Under the pieces are notes generated by a model that was not told where the DNA came from, did not search any database, and worked only from the letters and a program-made list of their open reading frames with translations. Shown in pieces: positions 8,763 through 19,233 of a stretch of 64,000 bases of DNA (positions are counted from its first letter, which is position 1; each line of letters starts with the position of its first letter). The translations under genes were made by a program, and so were the position numbers. The DNA is from Halocalculus aciditolerans (GTDB lineage Archaea > Halobacteriota > Halobacteria > Halobacteriales > Halobacteriaceae). The DNA is taken from assembly GCF_014647475.1 (NCBI RefSeq), contig NZ_BMPG01000001.1, forward strand, positions 310,001 to 374,000, written 5' to 3'.

Positions 8763-9515
8763 CTACGGCGGGTCCGCGAGGACGACCGGCGCGTCGAGGC
8801 AGGCGGCGGCGCGCGTCGCCCGGTCGAACGGTCCGCCGACGAGCACGACGGGCGCGCTCACGCGAGCGGCACGCACGGCCGCGAGCTGCGGCGTTAGCCC
8901 GCAGTCGGGGACCGCCCGCCGAGCGGCCGCTATCGCGTCCGCGACCGCGGCCGCGAGTCGCTTCCGCTCGTTCCGCCGGCCGTCGACGGCTCGGAGCGCC
9001 GCGGCGCGCTCGTCTCGCTGCCCGCGCGCCCGCCGCCGCGCGGACGCCAACGCTTCTTCTGCGGCTGCGCGCTCGGTCTCCGCCTCGCTCAGCGCGCGAG
9101 CCGCCGCCCGGAGGTCGTCCCGCGCCGCCGCCGTCGGCGCGCCGATCGCCCGCCGCGCTTCGAGTCGCCCGCGCGCCCGCGAGACGTCCTCGCGCCGTCC
9201 TTCGACCGCTGCGGTCGCCGCCGCGACGGCCCGCCGCGCGTCCGCCGGGTCGTCGGGGCGCGTCGCTTCGACGACGCGCTCGGAACGACCGAGGCCGCGC
9301 GACCGAGCGACCGCCGCGTGACACGCCTCCCGCGAGAATTCGCGCTCGCTCGTGAGGAGGCCGACGTGCTCGTGGACGGGCCCGGGAGCGCGCGACCGGA
9401 CGCGGTCGTCGCCCCGGTCCCGAATCGCCCGGTACACCGCGGCGGCGTCGACGCCGCTCCCTCGAAGGTCGACCGCGCGCCCGCGCCAGGTCGCCCCGGC
9501 GAACCGGAGTCTCAC
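8763..9515 (-). CDS. Coiled-coil protein of unknown function
   Basis: A 250-residue protein starting MRLRFAGATWRGRAVDLRG. A long Ala/Arg/Glu-rich heptad-like stretch (about residues 90-190) predicts a coiled coil; on each side are compact segments, the C-terminal one (APVVLVGGPFDRAT) resembling a Rossmann-type strand-loop. Start and upstream stop overlap in ATGA (9512-9515), so it is coupled to the preceding gene. A long coiled coil next to a MinD-like ATPase suggests a scaffold or tether, but this is inference. Confidence 0.6.
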   Translation of the reverse strand: MRLRFAGATWRGRAVDLRGSGVDAAAVYRAIRDRGDDRVRSRAPGPVHEHVGLLTSEREFSREACHAAVARSRGLGRSERVVEATRPDDPADARRAVAAATAAVEGRREDVSRARGRLEARRAIGAPTAAARDDLRAAARALSEAETERAAAEEALASARRRARGQRDERAAALRAVDGRRNERKRLAAAVADAIAAARRAVPDCGLTPQLAAVRAARVSAPVVLVGGPFDRATRAAACLDAPVVLADPP

Positions 9516-9850
9516 AGGTCCCGATCCCGCATCGCCGCCACCGACGGGTACTCCGTGCCCGCGCGGAAGGCGTGGTACGGCGTGCTCGCCGAATCGCGGT
9601 CCGCGTAGGCCATCGCCGCCTCCCGCACCGCCTCGGGCGCGCCGGAGAACTCGTTGAACGGCCGCGTCGCCTCCACCTGCACGTCACCGCCGTACCCCTC
9701 TCGTAGCCGGAGTGCGAGGAACGCGCCCAGCTCCGTCGCGTCGAAGAGCGCCGCCCGACCGAACCGCCGCACGACGACGTCCTCGTGGCGGTTGCAGGTG
9801 TTCCGGAGCGCCTGCCGCGCCGGCCGACTGTACGTCACGACGAGTAACAC
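9512..9850 (-). CDS. Small conserved haloarchaeal protein, first gene of operon
   Basis: A 112-residue protein starting MLLVVTYSRPARQALRNTCN. It ends YPSVAAMRDRDL, directly overlapping the next start by four bases. No catalytic motif or membrane segment is visible; it looks like a small soluble alpha/beta protein. It heads the run 9850 to 7556 that ends in the MinD-like ATPase. Function unknown. Confidence 0.6.
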   Translation of the reverse strand: MLLVVTYSRPARQALRNTCNRHEDVVVRRFGRAALFDATELGAFLALRLREGYGGDVQVEATRPFNEFSGAPEAVREAAMAYADRDSASTPYHAFRAGTEYPSVAAMRDRDL

Positions 9851-10102
9851 GACCCGACAGGTTCGTCCCGCGGTAAAAAGCCCCCGCCGCGTATCGAGAG
9901 TCGTGTCACACCGCCGTCCCGACCACGCGACTCTCGGTGGCGAGCGCGACGACCACGACGCCGCGACGACTCGCCGCGGAGGTTTCGTATCGCGCCTTGC
10001 GATTTATGGCTGGTCGTTTCGAGCCCGGGTTTCGTTCCGAGCGGACCATCGGTTCGAACGCACCGGTACCGCTTACTGTGTCACTCTCTTACGTCCGCCA
10101 CG

Positions 10103-10723
10103 ATGGTCAGTATCGAGATCAGCGACGAACAGCGCGAATACTTAGAGCGCCTCCGCGTGCAGCTCGCCGCCGAGCACGTCGGGGAGTACGGCCACGTTCG
10201 AACCCGAGACGCCCTCCAGTACCTCATCGACGACCACGAGGCCGCCGGCGAGGCGGCGTCGGGGGCGCGGTCTACGCCGGCACCCGCCTCCACGGCGGAC
10301 GCCGAGGAAGCGACGACTGACGAAGCGTCTTCGGGCCCGGAGGAGGCGGCGGCCGCCGTGAACGGCGACACGCTCGACGTCGACCTCGACCCGGACGTCG
10401 ACCCCGACGTCGACGCAGCATCCGAGGGGGCGACGGCGGAGTCCGTCGAAGCCGAATCGGCGTCGAGCGAAGGAACCGACGGGGAGAGCGGGAACGACGG
10501 CGATAGTGCGGATGACGGCAGCGATGGTCCGGACGGCGACGACGGGTCGAGCGGCGGGTCCGGACGCCTCCAGCGGATGATGGGCCTCCTCGACGACCAC
10601 GCGGACAAGTGGGACGAAGTCGAGAGCAACCAGGGCAAGTACGTCGTCGAACTCCCGGACGGCGAACACCAGTTCGCGCGCACGAAAGACGAGGTCCGCG
10701 CCGTCCTCTTCAAGCACTACTAG
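10103..10723 (+). CDS. Acidic-linker protein with conserved termini
   Basis: A 206-residue protein in three parts. Residues 1-50 (MVSIEISDEQREYLERLRVQ and on to LQYLIDDHE) are helical, similar in pattern to ribbon-helix-helix or similar small DNA-binding domains. Residues about 50-155 are a very acidic, Ser/Gly/Asp-rich low-complexity linker. The last 50 residues (RLQRMMGLLDDHADKWDEV ... FKHY) form a second conserved-looking domain. The start fits the ATG 13 bases after the last TATA-like segment. Such dumbbell architecture suggests a bridging or regulatory protein; the function is not recognised. Confidence 0.6.
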   Translation: MVSIEISDEQREYLERLRVQLAAEHVGEYGHVRTRDALQYLIDDHEAAGEAASGARSTPAPASTADAEEATTDEASSGPEEAAAAVNGDTLDVDLDPDVDPDVDAASEGATAESVEAESASSEGTDGESGNDGDSADDGSDGPDGDDGSSGGSGRLQRMMGLLDDHADKWDEVESNQGKYVVELPDGEHQFARTKDEVRAVLFKHY

Positions 10724-10773
10724 CCCGACCGCTCGGATACAGATTCAAGTCCGACGGGGGCTAGTGGGCGAGT

Positions 10774-10950
10774 ATGGAGTGTCCGCGGTGCGGCGGAGCC
10801 GTCACGGAGTTCACGCTCGGAGAGCGGTCGGCGGTCGTCTGCGAGGACTGCGGGTACTCGGGCGTCCCCGCCGACCTCCACGCGGAACAACTCGACGGCG
10901 AGGAGTCGTGGTCGGAAGCGATCGCTCGGTTCTACGAAAACCTCGAATAA
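10774..10950 (+). CDS. Small zinc-ribbon protein
   Basis: A 58-residue ORF: MECPRCGGAVTEFTLGERSA, then CEDCGYSGVPADLHAEQ, ending FYENLE. Two CxxC pairs 19 residues apart form a classical zinc ribbon, like those found in many short haloarchaeal proteins. The acidic C-terminal half and clean ATG support it as a real gene. It lies 50 bases after the acidic-linker gene in the same direction. It may bind nucleic acid or protein; target unknown. Confidence 0.75.
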   Translation: MECPRCGGAVTEFTLGERSAVVCEDCGYSGVPADLHAEQLDGEESWSEAIARFYENLE

Positions 10951-11017
10951 TCAGGTGACCGTCTGACCCGGTTCGACAGACGGGTCAGTCACAGATTTGA
11001 CCCGGTTCGACGACGAG

Positions 11018-12049
11018 TCAGTCTTCGGCTTCGACTTCTTCGGCGTCGGCGTCGCCGTCGCCGCCGGTGTCGCCTTCTTCGGAGCGGGCGGCGACGAGCG
11101 CACCGCGGGCGACGCTGTACATGGGTTCGCGGGCGCGGCGGACGCCGCTGATGTTGAAGGGGATGTCGGCTTCGTTGAAGCGTTCGCGGAAGAGTTTCTC
11201 GAAGCCGTCGGGGCTGGAGGTGCCGCCGGTAACGACGACGGGGACGTCGAGGCCTTCTTCGACGTCTTCGTCGTCGACTTCGCGCGCGATGTTCTCGATG
11301 ACGTAGTCGAGGAGGTTGTCGTAGTAGATGGAGAGCGCGCCTTCGATGCCGCCGACGTCGCTCTCGAAGTTGAGGGTGAAGTCGTCTTCCTTCGTGGAGG
11401 TGACCTTATCGACGGGGGTGCCGGTCGCGGTCGCGGCCTGCTCGTCGATCCAGTCGCCGCCGCGGGCGATGGAGAACGTCATGACGGGAACGGCGTAGTA
11501 GGCGAGGCAGACGTTCGTCATGCCCGCGCCGAAGGAGATGCCGAGGCCCGTGAAGTCCTGGTTCGCGAGCTCGGAGTAGATGACGCTCATCCCCTCGTTG
11601 ATTGGTTCGGGCTCGTAGCCCATCTGGCCGAGGATGGATTCGAGGGTCTTCTGGTGGTAGAGCGTCGTCGCGTCGGAGTCCATCGGGTCGGCGGGCGTGG
11701 AGAAGAAGAGCGGTTCGCCCTCGTGCGTGGGTTCGCCGACGACCTGCTCGATGATGAGTTTGATCATCGGAATCGCGGACTTCTCGTCCGCGGAGATGAT
11801 GCCGTGCTTCATCGGGCGGCGGGTCTCGCGGTTGAAGATGTTCGCGAAGTTCAGCGCGTCGTCGCCGACGACGTAGACCTTATCCCCCTTCTTGATGTGG
11901 AGGACGTCGCTGCGGGAGAGCATCTGCTCCGCCATGTCGCTGTAGTCGAGTTCGACGAAGGAGTTTCGCTGCTGGACGAAGACGGTGTCGCCGCCTTCCT
12001 GTCGGGCAGAGATGATGTTCATCGTCCCGACGTCGAGTCCTTTGGCCAT
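11018..12049 (-). CDS. Salactin-like actin homologue
   Basis: A 343-residue actin-fold protein starting [20 protein letters not shown]. The phosphate-1 loop (DVGTMNI), phosphate-2 loop ([10 protein letters not shown], about residue 170) and adenosine motif ([17 protein letters not shown], about residue 275) are all visible, in the order of MreB/actin/Hsp70 ATPases. The sequence agrees with what I remember of salactin, the dynamically unstable actin of Halobacterium salinarum linked to DNA partitioning. An acidic low-complexity tail follows the core. A clear TATA element (12071-12080) gives it its own promoter, while a membrane-protein gene lies 63 bases upstream in the same direction. Confidence 0.85.
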   Translation of the reverse strand: MAKGLDVGTMNIISARQEGGDTVFVQQRNSFVELDYSDMAEQMLSRSDVLHIKKGDKVYVVGDDALNFANIFNRETRRPMKHGIISADEKSAIPMIKLIIEQVVGEPTHEGEPLFFSTPADPMDSDATTLYHQKTLESILGQMGYEPEPINEGMSVIYSELANQDFTGLGISFGAGMTNVCLAYYAVPVMTFSIARGGDWIDEQAATATGTPVDKVTSTKEDDFTLNFESDVGGIEGALSIYYDNLLDYVIENIAREVDDEDVEEGLDVPVVVTGGTSSPDGFEKLFRERFNEADIPFNISGVRRAREPMYSVARGALVAARSEEGDTGGDGDADAEEVEAED

Positions 12050-12070
12050 ACGCGTACCTTCTTCCGGCAG

Positions 12071-12080
12071 TTAATAAATC
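12071..12080 (-). promoter_or_regulatory. TATA box of the salactin-like gene
   Basis: On the minus strand this reads GATTTATTAA, centred about 26 bases before the ATG at 12049. It lies in the 63-base gap after the upstream membrane-protein gene, so the actin can be transcribed on its own as a nearly leaderless message. Confidence 0.7.
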
Positions 12081-12112
12081 TGCCCCAGGCTTCGATGCAC
12101 GCTCGAATCCCG

Positions 12113-13045
12113 TCAGGAGAACTTCCGTTTCAGCTTCCCGACGAGGCCTTCTTCGGCGGCTTCCTTCTCCTGTTCGGCCTGCTGGCGCTGCCGGAGCTGC
12201 TTCAGTTTGTCCGCCTGGTCGTCGGTGGTGTCCTCGCTCCGCTCTTCTTTCTGCTGGCCGCCGCGGAAGGAGTTGAGCGAGTTCACGGCGTCGTCGACGC
12301 CGCCGCCGCCCTCGCGGCGCTCGTTCGCGCCGACGTCGTCGAAGTTCGCGCGGTCGATGCCGGCTTCGCCCTCGTCCGTCTTGACTTTCAAGCGCTTCGT
12401 GTTCTCCTTCTTGACGCCGCCCCAGGAGAGGTCGGCGTCCCGCATCGCTTCCTCGATGTCGCGTTCGACGTCCGCGGAGGAAACGGATTCGGTGGCGCTC
12501 GCCGCGCCGCCGTCGCCGTCCGAACGCTCGGCGGACGACGCGCTCGCGCTTCCGTCGGACGCGTTCTGCCGTTCGATGTAGTCGGTGACGAGCGAGGAGC
12601 CGATTGCGGCCACCATGACGGCGAGCCCGACGGCGTACGTGCTCACGCCGAGCACGGACTCGTCGCGGCCGGCGACGTTCCAGTGGTAGGGGTACGCCCA
12701 GGCGAAGATGCCGACGGCGACGAGGGTGACGACGCCGCCGGCGGCGGCCGCGTACTGCGTCTTCCGGCCGACCGGCAGGAGGACGGGGATGCTCATGAAG
12801 AACGCGGGCGCGCCGACGCCGACGAGCGCGATGGCGACCTCGCGGAACTGGTAGAAGACGAGGGTGGTGTCCGCGTACGTGTTCCCGACGAGGAAGACGA
12901 GCAGTCCGAGCGCGCCGAGGGCGATGCCGCCGAAGAACAGGCCGAATCCGAGGTAGACGTCGCGGAGCCGGTCGGGCTCCCCGACGTACCGCCGGTAGAG
13001 CGCGACGAGGCGTTCGCCCACCGCGCTCTCGACACTCTGACTCAT
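12113..13045 (-). CDS. Four-helix membrane protein upstream of salactin
   Basis: A 310-residue protein. Four hydrophobic helices lie at about residues 30-54, 66-92, 95-118 and 131-156. The remaining 150 residues are polar and presumably cytoplasmic: an Ser/Ala/Asp-rich stretch, a conserved-looking WGGVKKENTKRLKVKTDEGE block, and a Gln/Glu/Lys-rich likely coiled coil ending in a basic tail (GKLKRKFS). It precedes the actin gene by 63 bases in the same direction. Membrane-anchored adaptors with cytoplasmic coiled coils are common partners of cytoskeletal filaments, so it is a candidate anchor for the actin. No named family was recognised. Confidence 0.7.
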   Translation of the reverse strand: MSQSVESAVGERLVALYRRYVGEPDRLRDVYLGFGLFFGGIALGALGLLVFLVGNTYADTTLVFYQFREVAIALVGVGAPAFFMSIPVLLPVGRKTQYAAAAGGVVTLVAVGIFAWAYPYHWNVAGRDESVLGVSTYAVGLAVMVAAIGSSLVTDYIERQNASDGSASASSAERSDGDGGAASATESVSSADVERDIEEAMRDADLSWGGVKKENTKRLKVKTDEGEAGIDRANFDDVGANERREGGGGVDDAVNSLNSFRGGQQKEERSEDTTDDQADKLKQLRQRQQAEQEKEAAEEGLVGKLKRKFS

Positions 13046-13146
13046 ACTCCGGAATCAGTCGTCCACCGTAATGACTGTTAGCCACGACGCCCGCCGAGCC
13101 CGACCGAGGCTTCGCGCCGACGGTCCCGTCGACGGAGCCGGCGGTG

Positions 13147-13416
13147 TCAGAGCTCGGTGACGTCGAACTCCTCGCTGGTCCCGGTGACGGCGCGGACGCG
13201 CGCTCGCGCTTCGGATTCGCTCTCCGCGGCCACGACGACGCCGTCGACGCCGGGGCCGCTCGCGCGGTAGCTCGCGAGCGCGGCGTCGTCGAAGTCGGTG
13301 GCGTACGACCGGAGGACGGTGAGGACGCGCTCTTCGGTGCGGGCGAGGTCGCACTCGCCCGACTCGTAGGCGGTGAGCGCGTCCTCGACGTTCCGGAGCG
13401 CGCTGATTCGGTCCAT
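13147..13416 (-). CDS. Small conserved haloarchaeal protein
   Basis: An 89-residue protein starting MDRISALRNVEDALTAYESG. The first 45 residues are two charged helices; the last part (GVDGVVVAAESESEARARVR) looks like a small alpha/beta unit. I recall this N-terminal pattern from short conserved proteins in many haloarchaea, without a known role. The frame is open far upstream, but that reading is antisense to the dehydrogenase gene and is not real. It lies 90 bases before, and divergent from, the iron-type dehydrogenase. Confidence 0.65.
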   Translation of the reverse strand: MDRISALRNVEDALTAYESGECDLARTEERVLTVLRSYATDFDDAALASYRASGPGVDGVVVAAESESEARARVRAVTGTSEEFDVTEL

Positions 13417-13506
13417 TACCCTCCGCTCTCTCCTCGCGACGCAAAAACCCACGCCCCGCTCGCGGCGACACGGACCTATATACTTCCGCCAGCCGACCCA
13501 TCGAGT

Positions 13507-14679
13507 ATGCCTCACTCCTTCCGGTTCGAGTACGAGTCGCCGACGATTCGGTTCGGCGCGGGGTCGGTGTCGGGGCTCGCGGACGAACTCGCGGCCGCGG
13601 GCGCGTCGAACGCGCTCGTCGTCACGGGGACGTCCGTGGGCGCGAACGACGACGTGATGGACCCGGTGAGGGCCGGACTGGGGGACGCGCTCGCGGGCGT
13701 GTTCGCGGAGACGACGCCGGAGAAACTGCTCTCCACCGCGCTCGACGGCGTCGACGTCTTCGAGCGCGCGGACGCGGACTCCGTGGTCGCCGTCGGCGGC
13801 GGGAGCAGTCTCGACGTCGCACGCGCCGTCTGCGCGCTCGCCGTCACCGACGACCGCGACGCCGCCGTCGACACCTACGCCGAGACGCACGCGCTGCCCG
13901 TCCCCGACGCCGCCCTCCCGCCGATGGCCGTCGTCCCGACGACGCTCGCCGGCGCGGACCTCTCCTTCGGCGGCGGACTGAACGCCACGGACCCCGACAT
14001 CACTCGAACGCCGATTTCCGGCGGCCTCTCCGACCCGGCGCTCACGCCGACCGCGGCGTTCTACGACCCCGAGCTGGTCGCCACCACCCCGCGGCGCGTG
14101 CTCGCGTCGTCGGCGATGAACGGCTTCGACAAGGGCGTCGAGGCCATCTACACGACGGCGCACACGCCAGTCACGGACGCCACCGCCGTCCGCGGCGTCC
14201 GCCGCCTCACCGAGACGCTCCCCGGCCTCGGCCCCGACGCGGGCGAGACCGACTACGCCGGCATTCTGGAGGGGATTCTCCTCGTCCAGTACGGCATCAA
14301 ACGCCCCGACGGCTCCGGGCTCGGTCTCGTCCACGCGTTCGGCCACGGCCTCACCGCGCATTCGGCCGTCCAACAGGGGAGCGCGCACGCCATCACCGCT
14401 CCGCACGCCCTCGCGTACCTCCTCGAACAGACGGACGCCCGCCGCGACGTCCTCGCCGACGCCCTCGGCGTCGACTCGGACGGAATCGTCGACGCCGTCG
14501 CCGCCGTCCGCGATTCGCTCGGCCTCCCCACCCGCCTCCGCGACGTCGACGACGTCAGCGAATCTTCCCTCGACGCCATCGCCGAGAGCACGCACGCCGA
14601 CGGCCTCCTCGACAACCTCCCCGCCGGCGTCGACCCGACGGTCGCGGACCTCCGCGGCGTCCTCGAAGACGCGTGGTGA
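13507..14679 (+). CDS. Iron-type (group III) alcohol dehydrogenase family protein
   Basis: A 390-residue protein with an N-terminal NAD(P)-binding domain (VVAVGGGSSLDVARAV, about residues 94-109) and a C-terminal metal-binding domain carrying HAFGHGLTAH and GSAHAITAPH (about residues 278-304). The conserved Asp of the metal site is likely in NGFDKGVEA. Length matches the family, which oxidises alcohols or reduces aldehydes with Fe2+ or Zn2+; glycerol or butanol-type substrates are both possible. TATA-like sequence (CCTATATAC) lies about 30 bases before the ATG. Substrate unknown. Confidence 0.85.
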   Translation: MPHSFRFEYESPTIRFGAGSVSGLADELAAAGASNALVVTGTSVGANDDVMDPVRAGLGDALAGVFAETTPEKLLSTALDGVDVFERADADSVVAVGGGSSLDVARAVCALAVTDDRDAAVDTYAETHALPVPDAALPPMAVVPTTLAGADLSFGGGLNATDPDITRTPISGGLSDPALTPTAAFYDPELVATTPRRVLASSAMNGFDKGVEAIYTTAHTPVTDATAVRGVRRLTETLPGLGPDAGETDYAGILEGILLVQYGIKRPDGSGLGLVHAFGHGLTAHSAVQQGSAHAITAPHALAYLLEQTDARRDVLADALGVDSDGIVDAVAAVRDSLGLPTRLRDVDDVSESSLDAIAESTHADGLLDNLPAGVDPTVADLRGVLEDAW

Positions 14680-14693
14680 CTCTCGGACCAACG

Positions 14694-14701
14694 TTTATAT
14701 T
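14694..14701 (+). promoter_or_regulatory. TATA box of the 70-residue gene
   Basis: TTTATATT, 23-30 bases before the ATG at 14724. It lies only 15 bases after the dehydrogenase stop codon and shows that the small downstream gene has its own, probably leaderless, transcript. Confidence 0.65.
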
Positions 14702-14723
14702 GTTCTTCGACGACACGTCTCGC

Positions 14724-14936
14724 ATGGTCACTTCCACGCGCGGCGTCTGGGACGTCCTCGCCGGCTACTTCGAGCGGACGTACGACGACGCCGTCGTCTA
14801 CGGCGACCGCGAGAGCGAGACCGTGCTTCACGAGGGTGAAGTCCGCGTGCTCGCGAACGGCTGGGTCGAACTCCCGACCGGGCGACTCCTCTCCCCGGAC
14901 GCCGTCCACCACGTCGACCCCGTCACCGAGGCCTGA
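14724..14936 (+). CDS. Small hypothetical protein
   Basis: A 70-residue protein starting MVTSTRGVWDVLAGYFERTY and containing two short beta-hairpin-like segments (SETVLHEGEVRVLANGWVEL and TGRLLSPDAVHHV). No membrane helix or metal site. The ATG is fixed by the strong TATA element just upstream. It precedes the P-type ATPase gene by 113 bases. Function unknown. Confidence 0.6.
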   Translation: MVTSTRGVWDVLAGYFERTYDDAVVYGDRESETVLHEGEVRVLANGWVELPTGRLLSPDAVHHVDPVTEA

Positions 14937-15049
14937 CCCTCGCCGCCGTCGCCCGCGAACAGCGGCCTCCGGCTTCCTGTCGGCGAGCGAACGCGAGCTC
15001 GGCGTCGTGAACGAGGGTTCCTAAACCCCCCGCGGACGTAGACGGAGTA

Positions 15050-17248
<2,199 letters not shown>

Positions 17249-17287
17249 CTCGCGGACTCCACCTGCTTCCGCGCGGTTCTCCTTCGC

Positions 17288-17728
17288 TTACTCGTCCGCG
17301 TCGCGGAACAGCCGGTAGGTCGCGCGGCCGGTCGCCGCCTCCGTCCGCTCGCCGCTCGGCTTCGTGGTGTAGATGGTCACGTCGGCGACGCCCATCGTTC
17401 CGCCCGCGCGAACGACCGTCGCGTCCGCCTCCAGGTCGTCCGTGACGGGACGGAGGTAGGAGACGTTCAGGTCCGTGGTCGTCAGCGCCGCGTTCCGCGC
17501 GTCCTCGAACGTCGTCCGCAGCACGAACCCGGACGCCGTATCGACGAGCGTCGCCGCGATTCCCCCGTGCACCGTCGGGTCGTCGCTCGGGTTCAAGAGC
17601 TCCTCGTCGAACGGCACGGAGAGCCGCACGCGTCCTTCTTCGGCTTCTTCGACGGTGACGCCGAGCCACGAGAGGTAGCCGTGGTCGTTCGCGAAATCCT
17701 GGAGCGGCGTGACGTAGTCGTCAGTCAT
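17288..17728 (-). CDS. PaaI-type hotdog thioesterase
   Basis: A 146-residue hotdog-fold protein starting MTDDYVTPLQDFANDHGYLS. The PaaI-family motif appears as PTVHGGIAATLVDTASG (about residues 51-67), where HGG and the following acidic residue form the active site. These enzymes hydrolyse acyl- or aryl-CoA thioesters and often clear stalled intermediates. The ATG at 17728 is preferred over a start seven codons upstream. It is divergent from the crotonase-fold gene, placing it at the edge of the acyl-CoA island. Confidence 0.85.
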   Translation of the reverse strand: MTDDYVTPLQDFANDHGYLSWLGVTVEEAEEGRVRLSVPFDEELLNPSDDPTVHGGIAATLVDTASGFVLRTTFEDARNAALTTTDLNVSYLRPVTDDLEADATVVRAGGTMGVADVTIYTTKPSGERTEAATGRATYRLFRDADE

Positions 17729-17828
17729 ACCGTCTACCCGAACACCCACCGGCGTAAACCCCTCGATTCACACAACCGATGGAAATCTCTGTCTTTATTC
17801 GCACAACGATGTTCAGCGTTCTGCCAAG

Positions 17829-17835
17829 ATTTATC
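17829..17835 (+). promoter_or_regulatory. TATA box of the crotonase-family gene
   Basis: GATTTAT, centred about 28 bases before the ATG at 17860, in the divergent gap with the thioesterase gene. Confidence 0.6.
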
Positions 17836-17859
17836 GGTGTGTGGTAACCACTCCCTCGT

Positions 17860-18657
17860 ATGTCCGAGACCCCCGTGGTACTCGACGTCGACGCCGGCGT
17901 CGCGACCCTGACGCTGAACCGCCCCGACGCCCGCAACCCCCTCACAACCGAACTCTCCGCCGCGCTCCGCGACCACCTCGACGACCTCACCGAACGCGAC
18001 GACGTCCGCTGCGTCGTGCTTCGTGGGGCGGGCCCCGCCTTCTCCGCCGGCGGCGACATCAAAGCCATGCGCGAACGCCTCGACGGCGACGGCTCCCTCG
18101 ACGACGCCGTCCACCGCCTCGAACGCACCACCAATGAGACCATCGCCAGCCTCGTCACCTGCCCCTACCCCACCGTCGCGCTCGTCGACGGCCCCGCCGT
18201 CGGCGCGGGCGCGAACCTCGCCATCGCCTGCGACGTCCAGCTCGGCAGCGAATCCGCGAGCGTCGGCTTCGTCTTCCGACAGGTCGGCCTCTCCGTCGAC
18301 GCCGGCACCTCCTACCTCCTCCCGCGCATCGTCGGCGAGAACGTCGCTAAGGAACTCGTCTACACCGGCGAAATCCTCGACGCCGACCGCGCGCTCGACC
18401 TCGGCCTCCTCAACCACGTCTACCCCGACGACGACTTCGAGGACGAAGCCGCCGCGTTCGTCGAACGCGTCGCCGACGGCCCCACCGTCGCCTTCCGCCA
18501 CGCGAAACGCCTCATCCGCGAAGGCCTCGACAAATCCCTCCAGTCCGCCATGACCGACGAAGCCACAGCTCAAGGCCTCGTCTTCGAAACCGACGACCAC
18601 CGCGAGGGCGTCGAAGCCTTCCTCGAACAGCGCGACCCCGACTTCGACGGCCGATAG
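17860..18657 (+). CDS. Crotonase-fold enoyl-CoA hydratase/isomerase, PaaG-like
   Basis: A 265-residue enzyme of the enoyl-CoA hydratase/isomerase superfamily. The oxyanion-hole segments FSAGGDIKAM and GPAVGAGANLAIACD are present. The two catalytic glutamates of true hydratases are absent: GGGCEL reads GAGANL, and the PEI position reads VGL. Instead an Asp stands in GLSVDAGTSYLLPR, as in PaaG-type isomerases. A double-bond or ring isomerase is therefore more likely than a hydratase. It could act on unsaturated or aromatic acyl-CoA intermediates of the surrounding island; the substrate is unknown. Confidence 0.82.
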   Translation: MSETPVVLDVDAGVATLTLNRPDARNPLTTELSAALRDHLDDLTERDDVRCVVLRGAGPAFSAGGDIKAMRERLDGDGSLDDAVHRLERTTNETIASLVTCPYPTVALVDGPAVGAGANLAIACDVQLGSESASVGFVFRQVGLSVDAGTSYLLPRIVGENVAKELVYTGEILDADRALDLGLLNHVYPDDDFEDEAAAFVERVADGPTVAFRHAKRLIREGLDKSLQSAMTDEATAQGLVFETDDHREGVEAFLEQRDPDFDGR

Positions 18658-18681
18658 CGCGTCGACCGCGCGTTTCGAGTC

Positions 18682-19227
18682 ATGCCCGGAGCGCGCGTGG
18701 TGAGCGGGGAGCGACTCGTCCCCCGAACGATGGAAGAAGAGGACGTGCCGTTCGTCCAGCGGGAGAGCGTCGCGCCGGAGATCCGGTATCCGCTCGGGAA
18801 CGCGGTGCGGTCGCGGGGCGATTTCGAGGTCTCCCCGGAGGGCGCGGACCGCTTCGTCGTGTGCCTCGACGAGTCGGACGCGACCCCCAGCGACCCCGCC
18901 GAGGAGACCGTCACGCGAATCGCCGCGGTGTCCGTCGAGGACGCACGCTACAAACGCCCCGGGCTCGGCTACTGGCTCGCCGCCGACTCCCACGGCGAGG
19001 GCTACGGGACGGCGGCCGCGCTCGCCGTCGACTACACCTTCCGCGAACACCCCACACCCGCCGTCGGCGCGCAGGCGTTCGCGTCGAACGACGCCTCCCG
19101 CGGCCTCCTCGAGTCACTCGGCTTCGAGCAGGAAGGCCGCCGCCGCCAGTTCATGTTCGTCGACGGAGCCTACGAGGACATGGTCCTCTACGGCCTCCGT
19201 CGCGAGACCTGGGCGGACGAGAGATAA
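18682..19227 (+). CDS. GNAT family N-acetyltransferase
   Basis: A 181-residue GNAT-fold protein of the RimJ/RimL type. The acetyl-CoA pyrophosphate loop is SHGEGYGTAA (about residues 107-116), followed by the typical C-terminal FASNDASRGLLESLGFEQEG. It starts 25 bases after the crotonase gene in the same direction and converges on the HAD gene. RimJ/L relatives acetylate protein N-termini or small amines; the acceptor is unknown. Confidence 0.82.
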   Translation: MPGARVVSGERLVPRTMEEEDVPFVQRESVAPEIRYPLGNAVRSRGDFEVSPEGADRFVVCLDESDATPSDPAEETVTRIAAVSVEDARYKRPGLGYWLAADSHGEGYGTAAALAVDYTFREHPTPAVGAQAFASNDASRGLLESLGFEQEGRRRQFMFVDGAYEDMVLYGLRRETWADER

Positions 19228-19233
19228 CCCGAA

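Noticed and set aside
10997-13081. 694-codon plus-strand open frame opposite the salactin region
   Set aside because: It mirrors the codons of two real minus-strand genes and lacks any recognisable motif.
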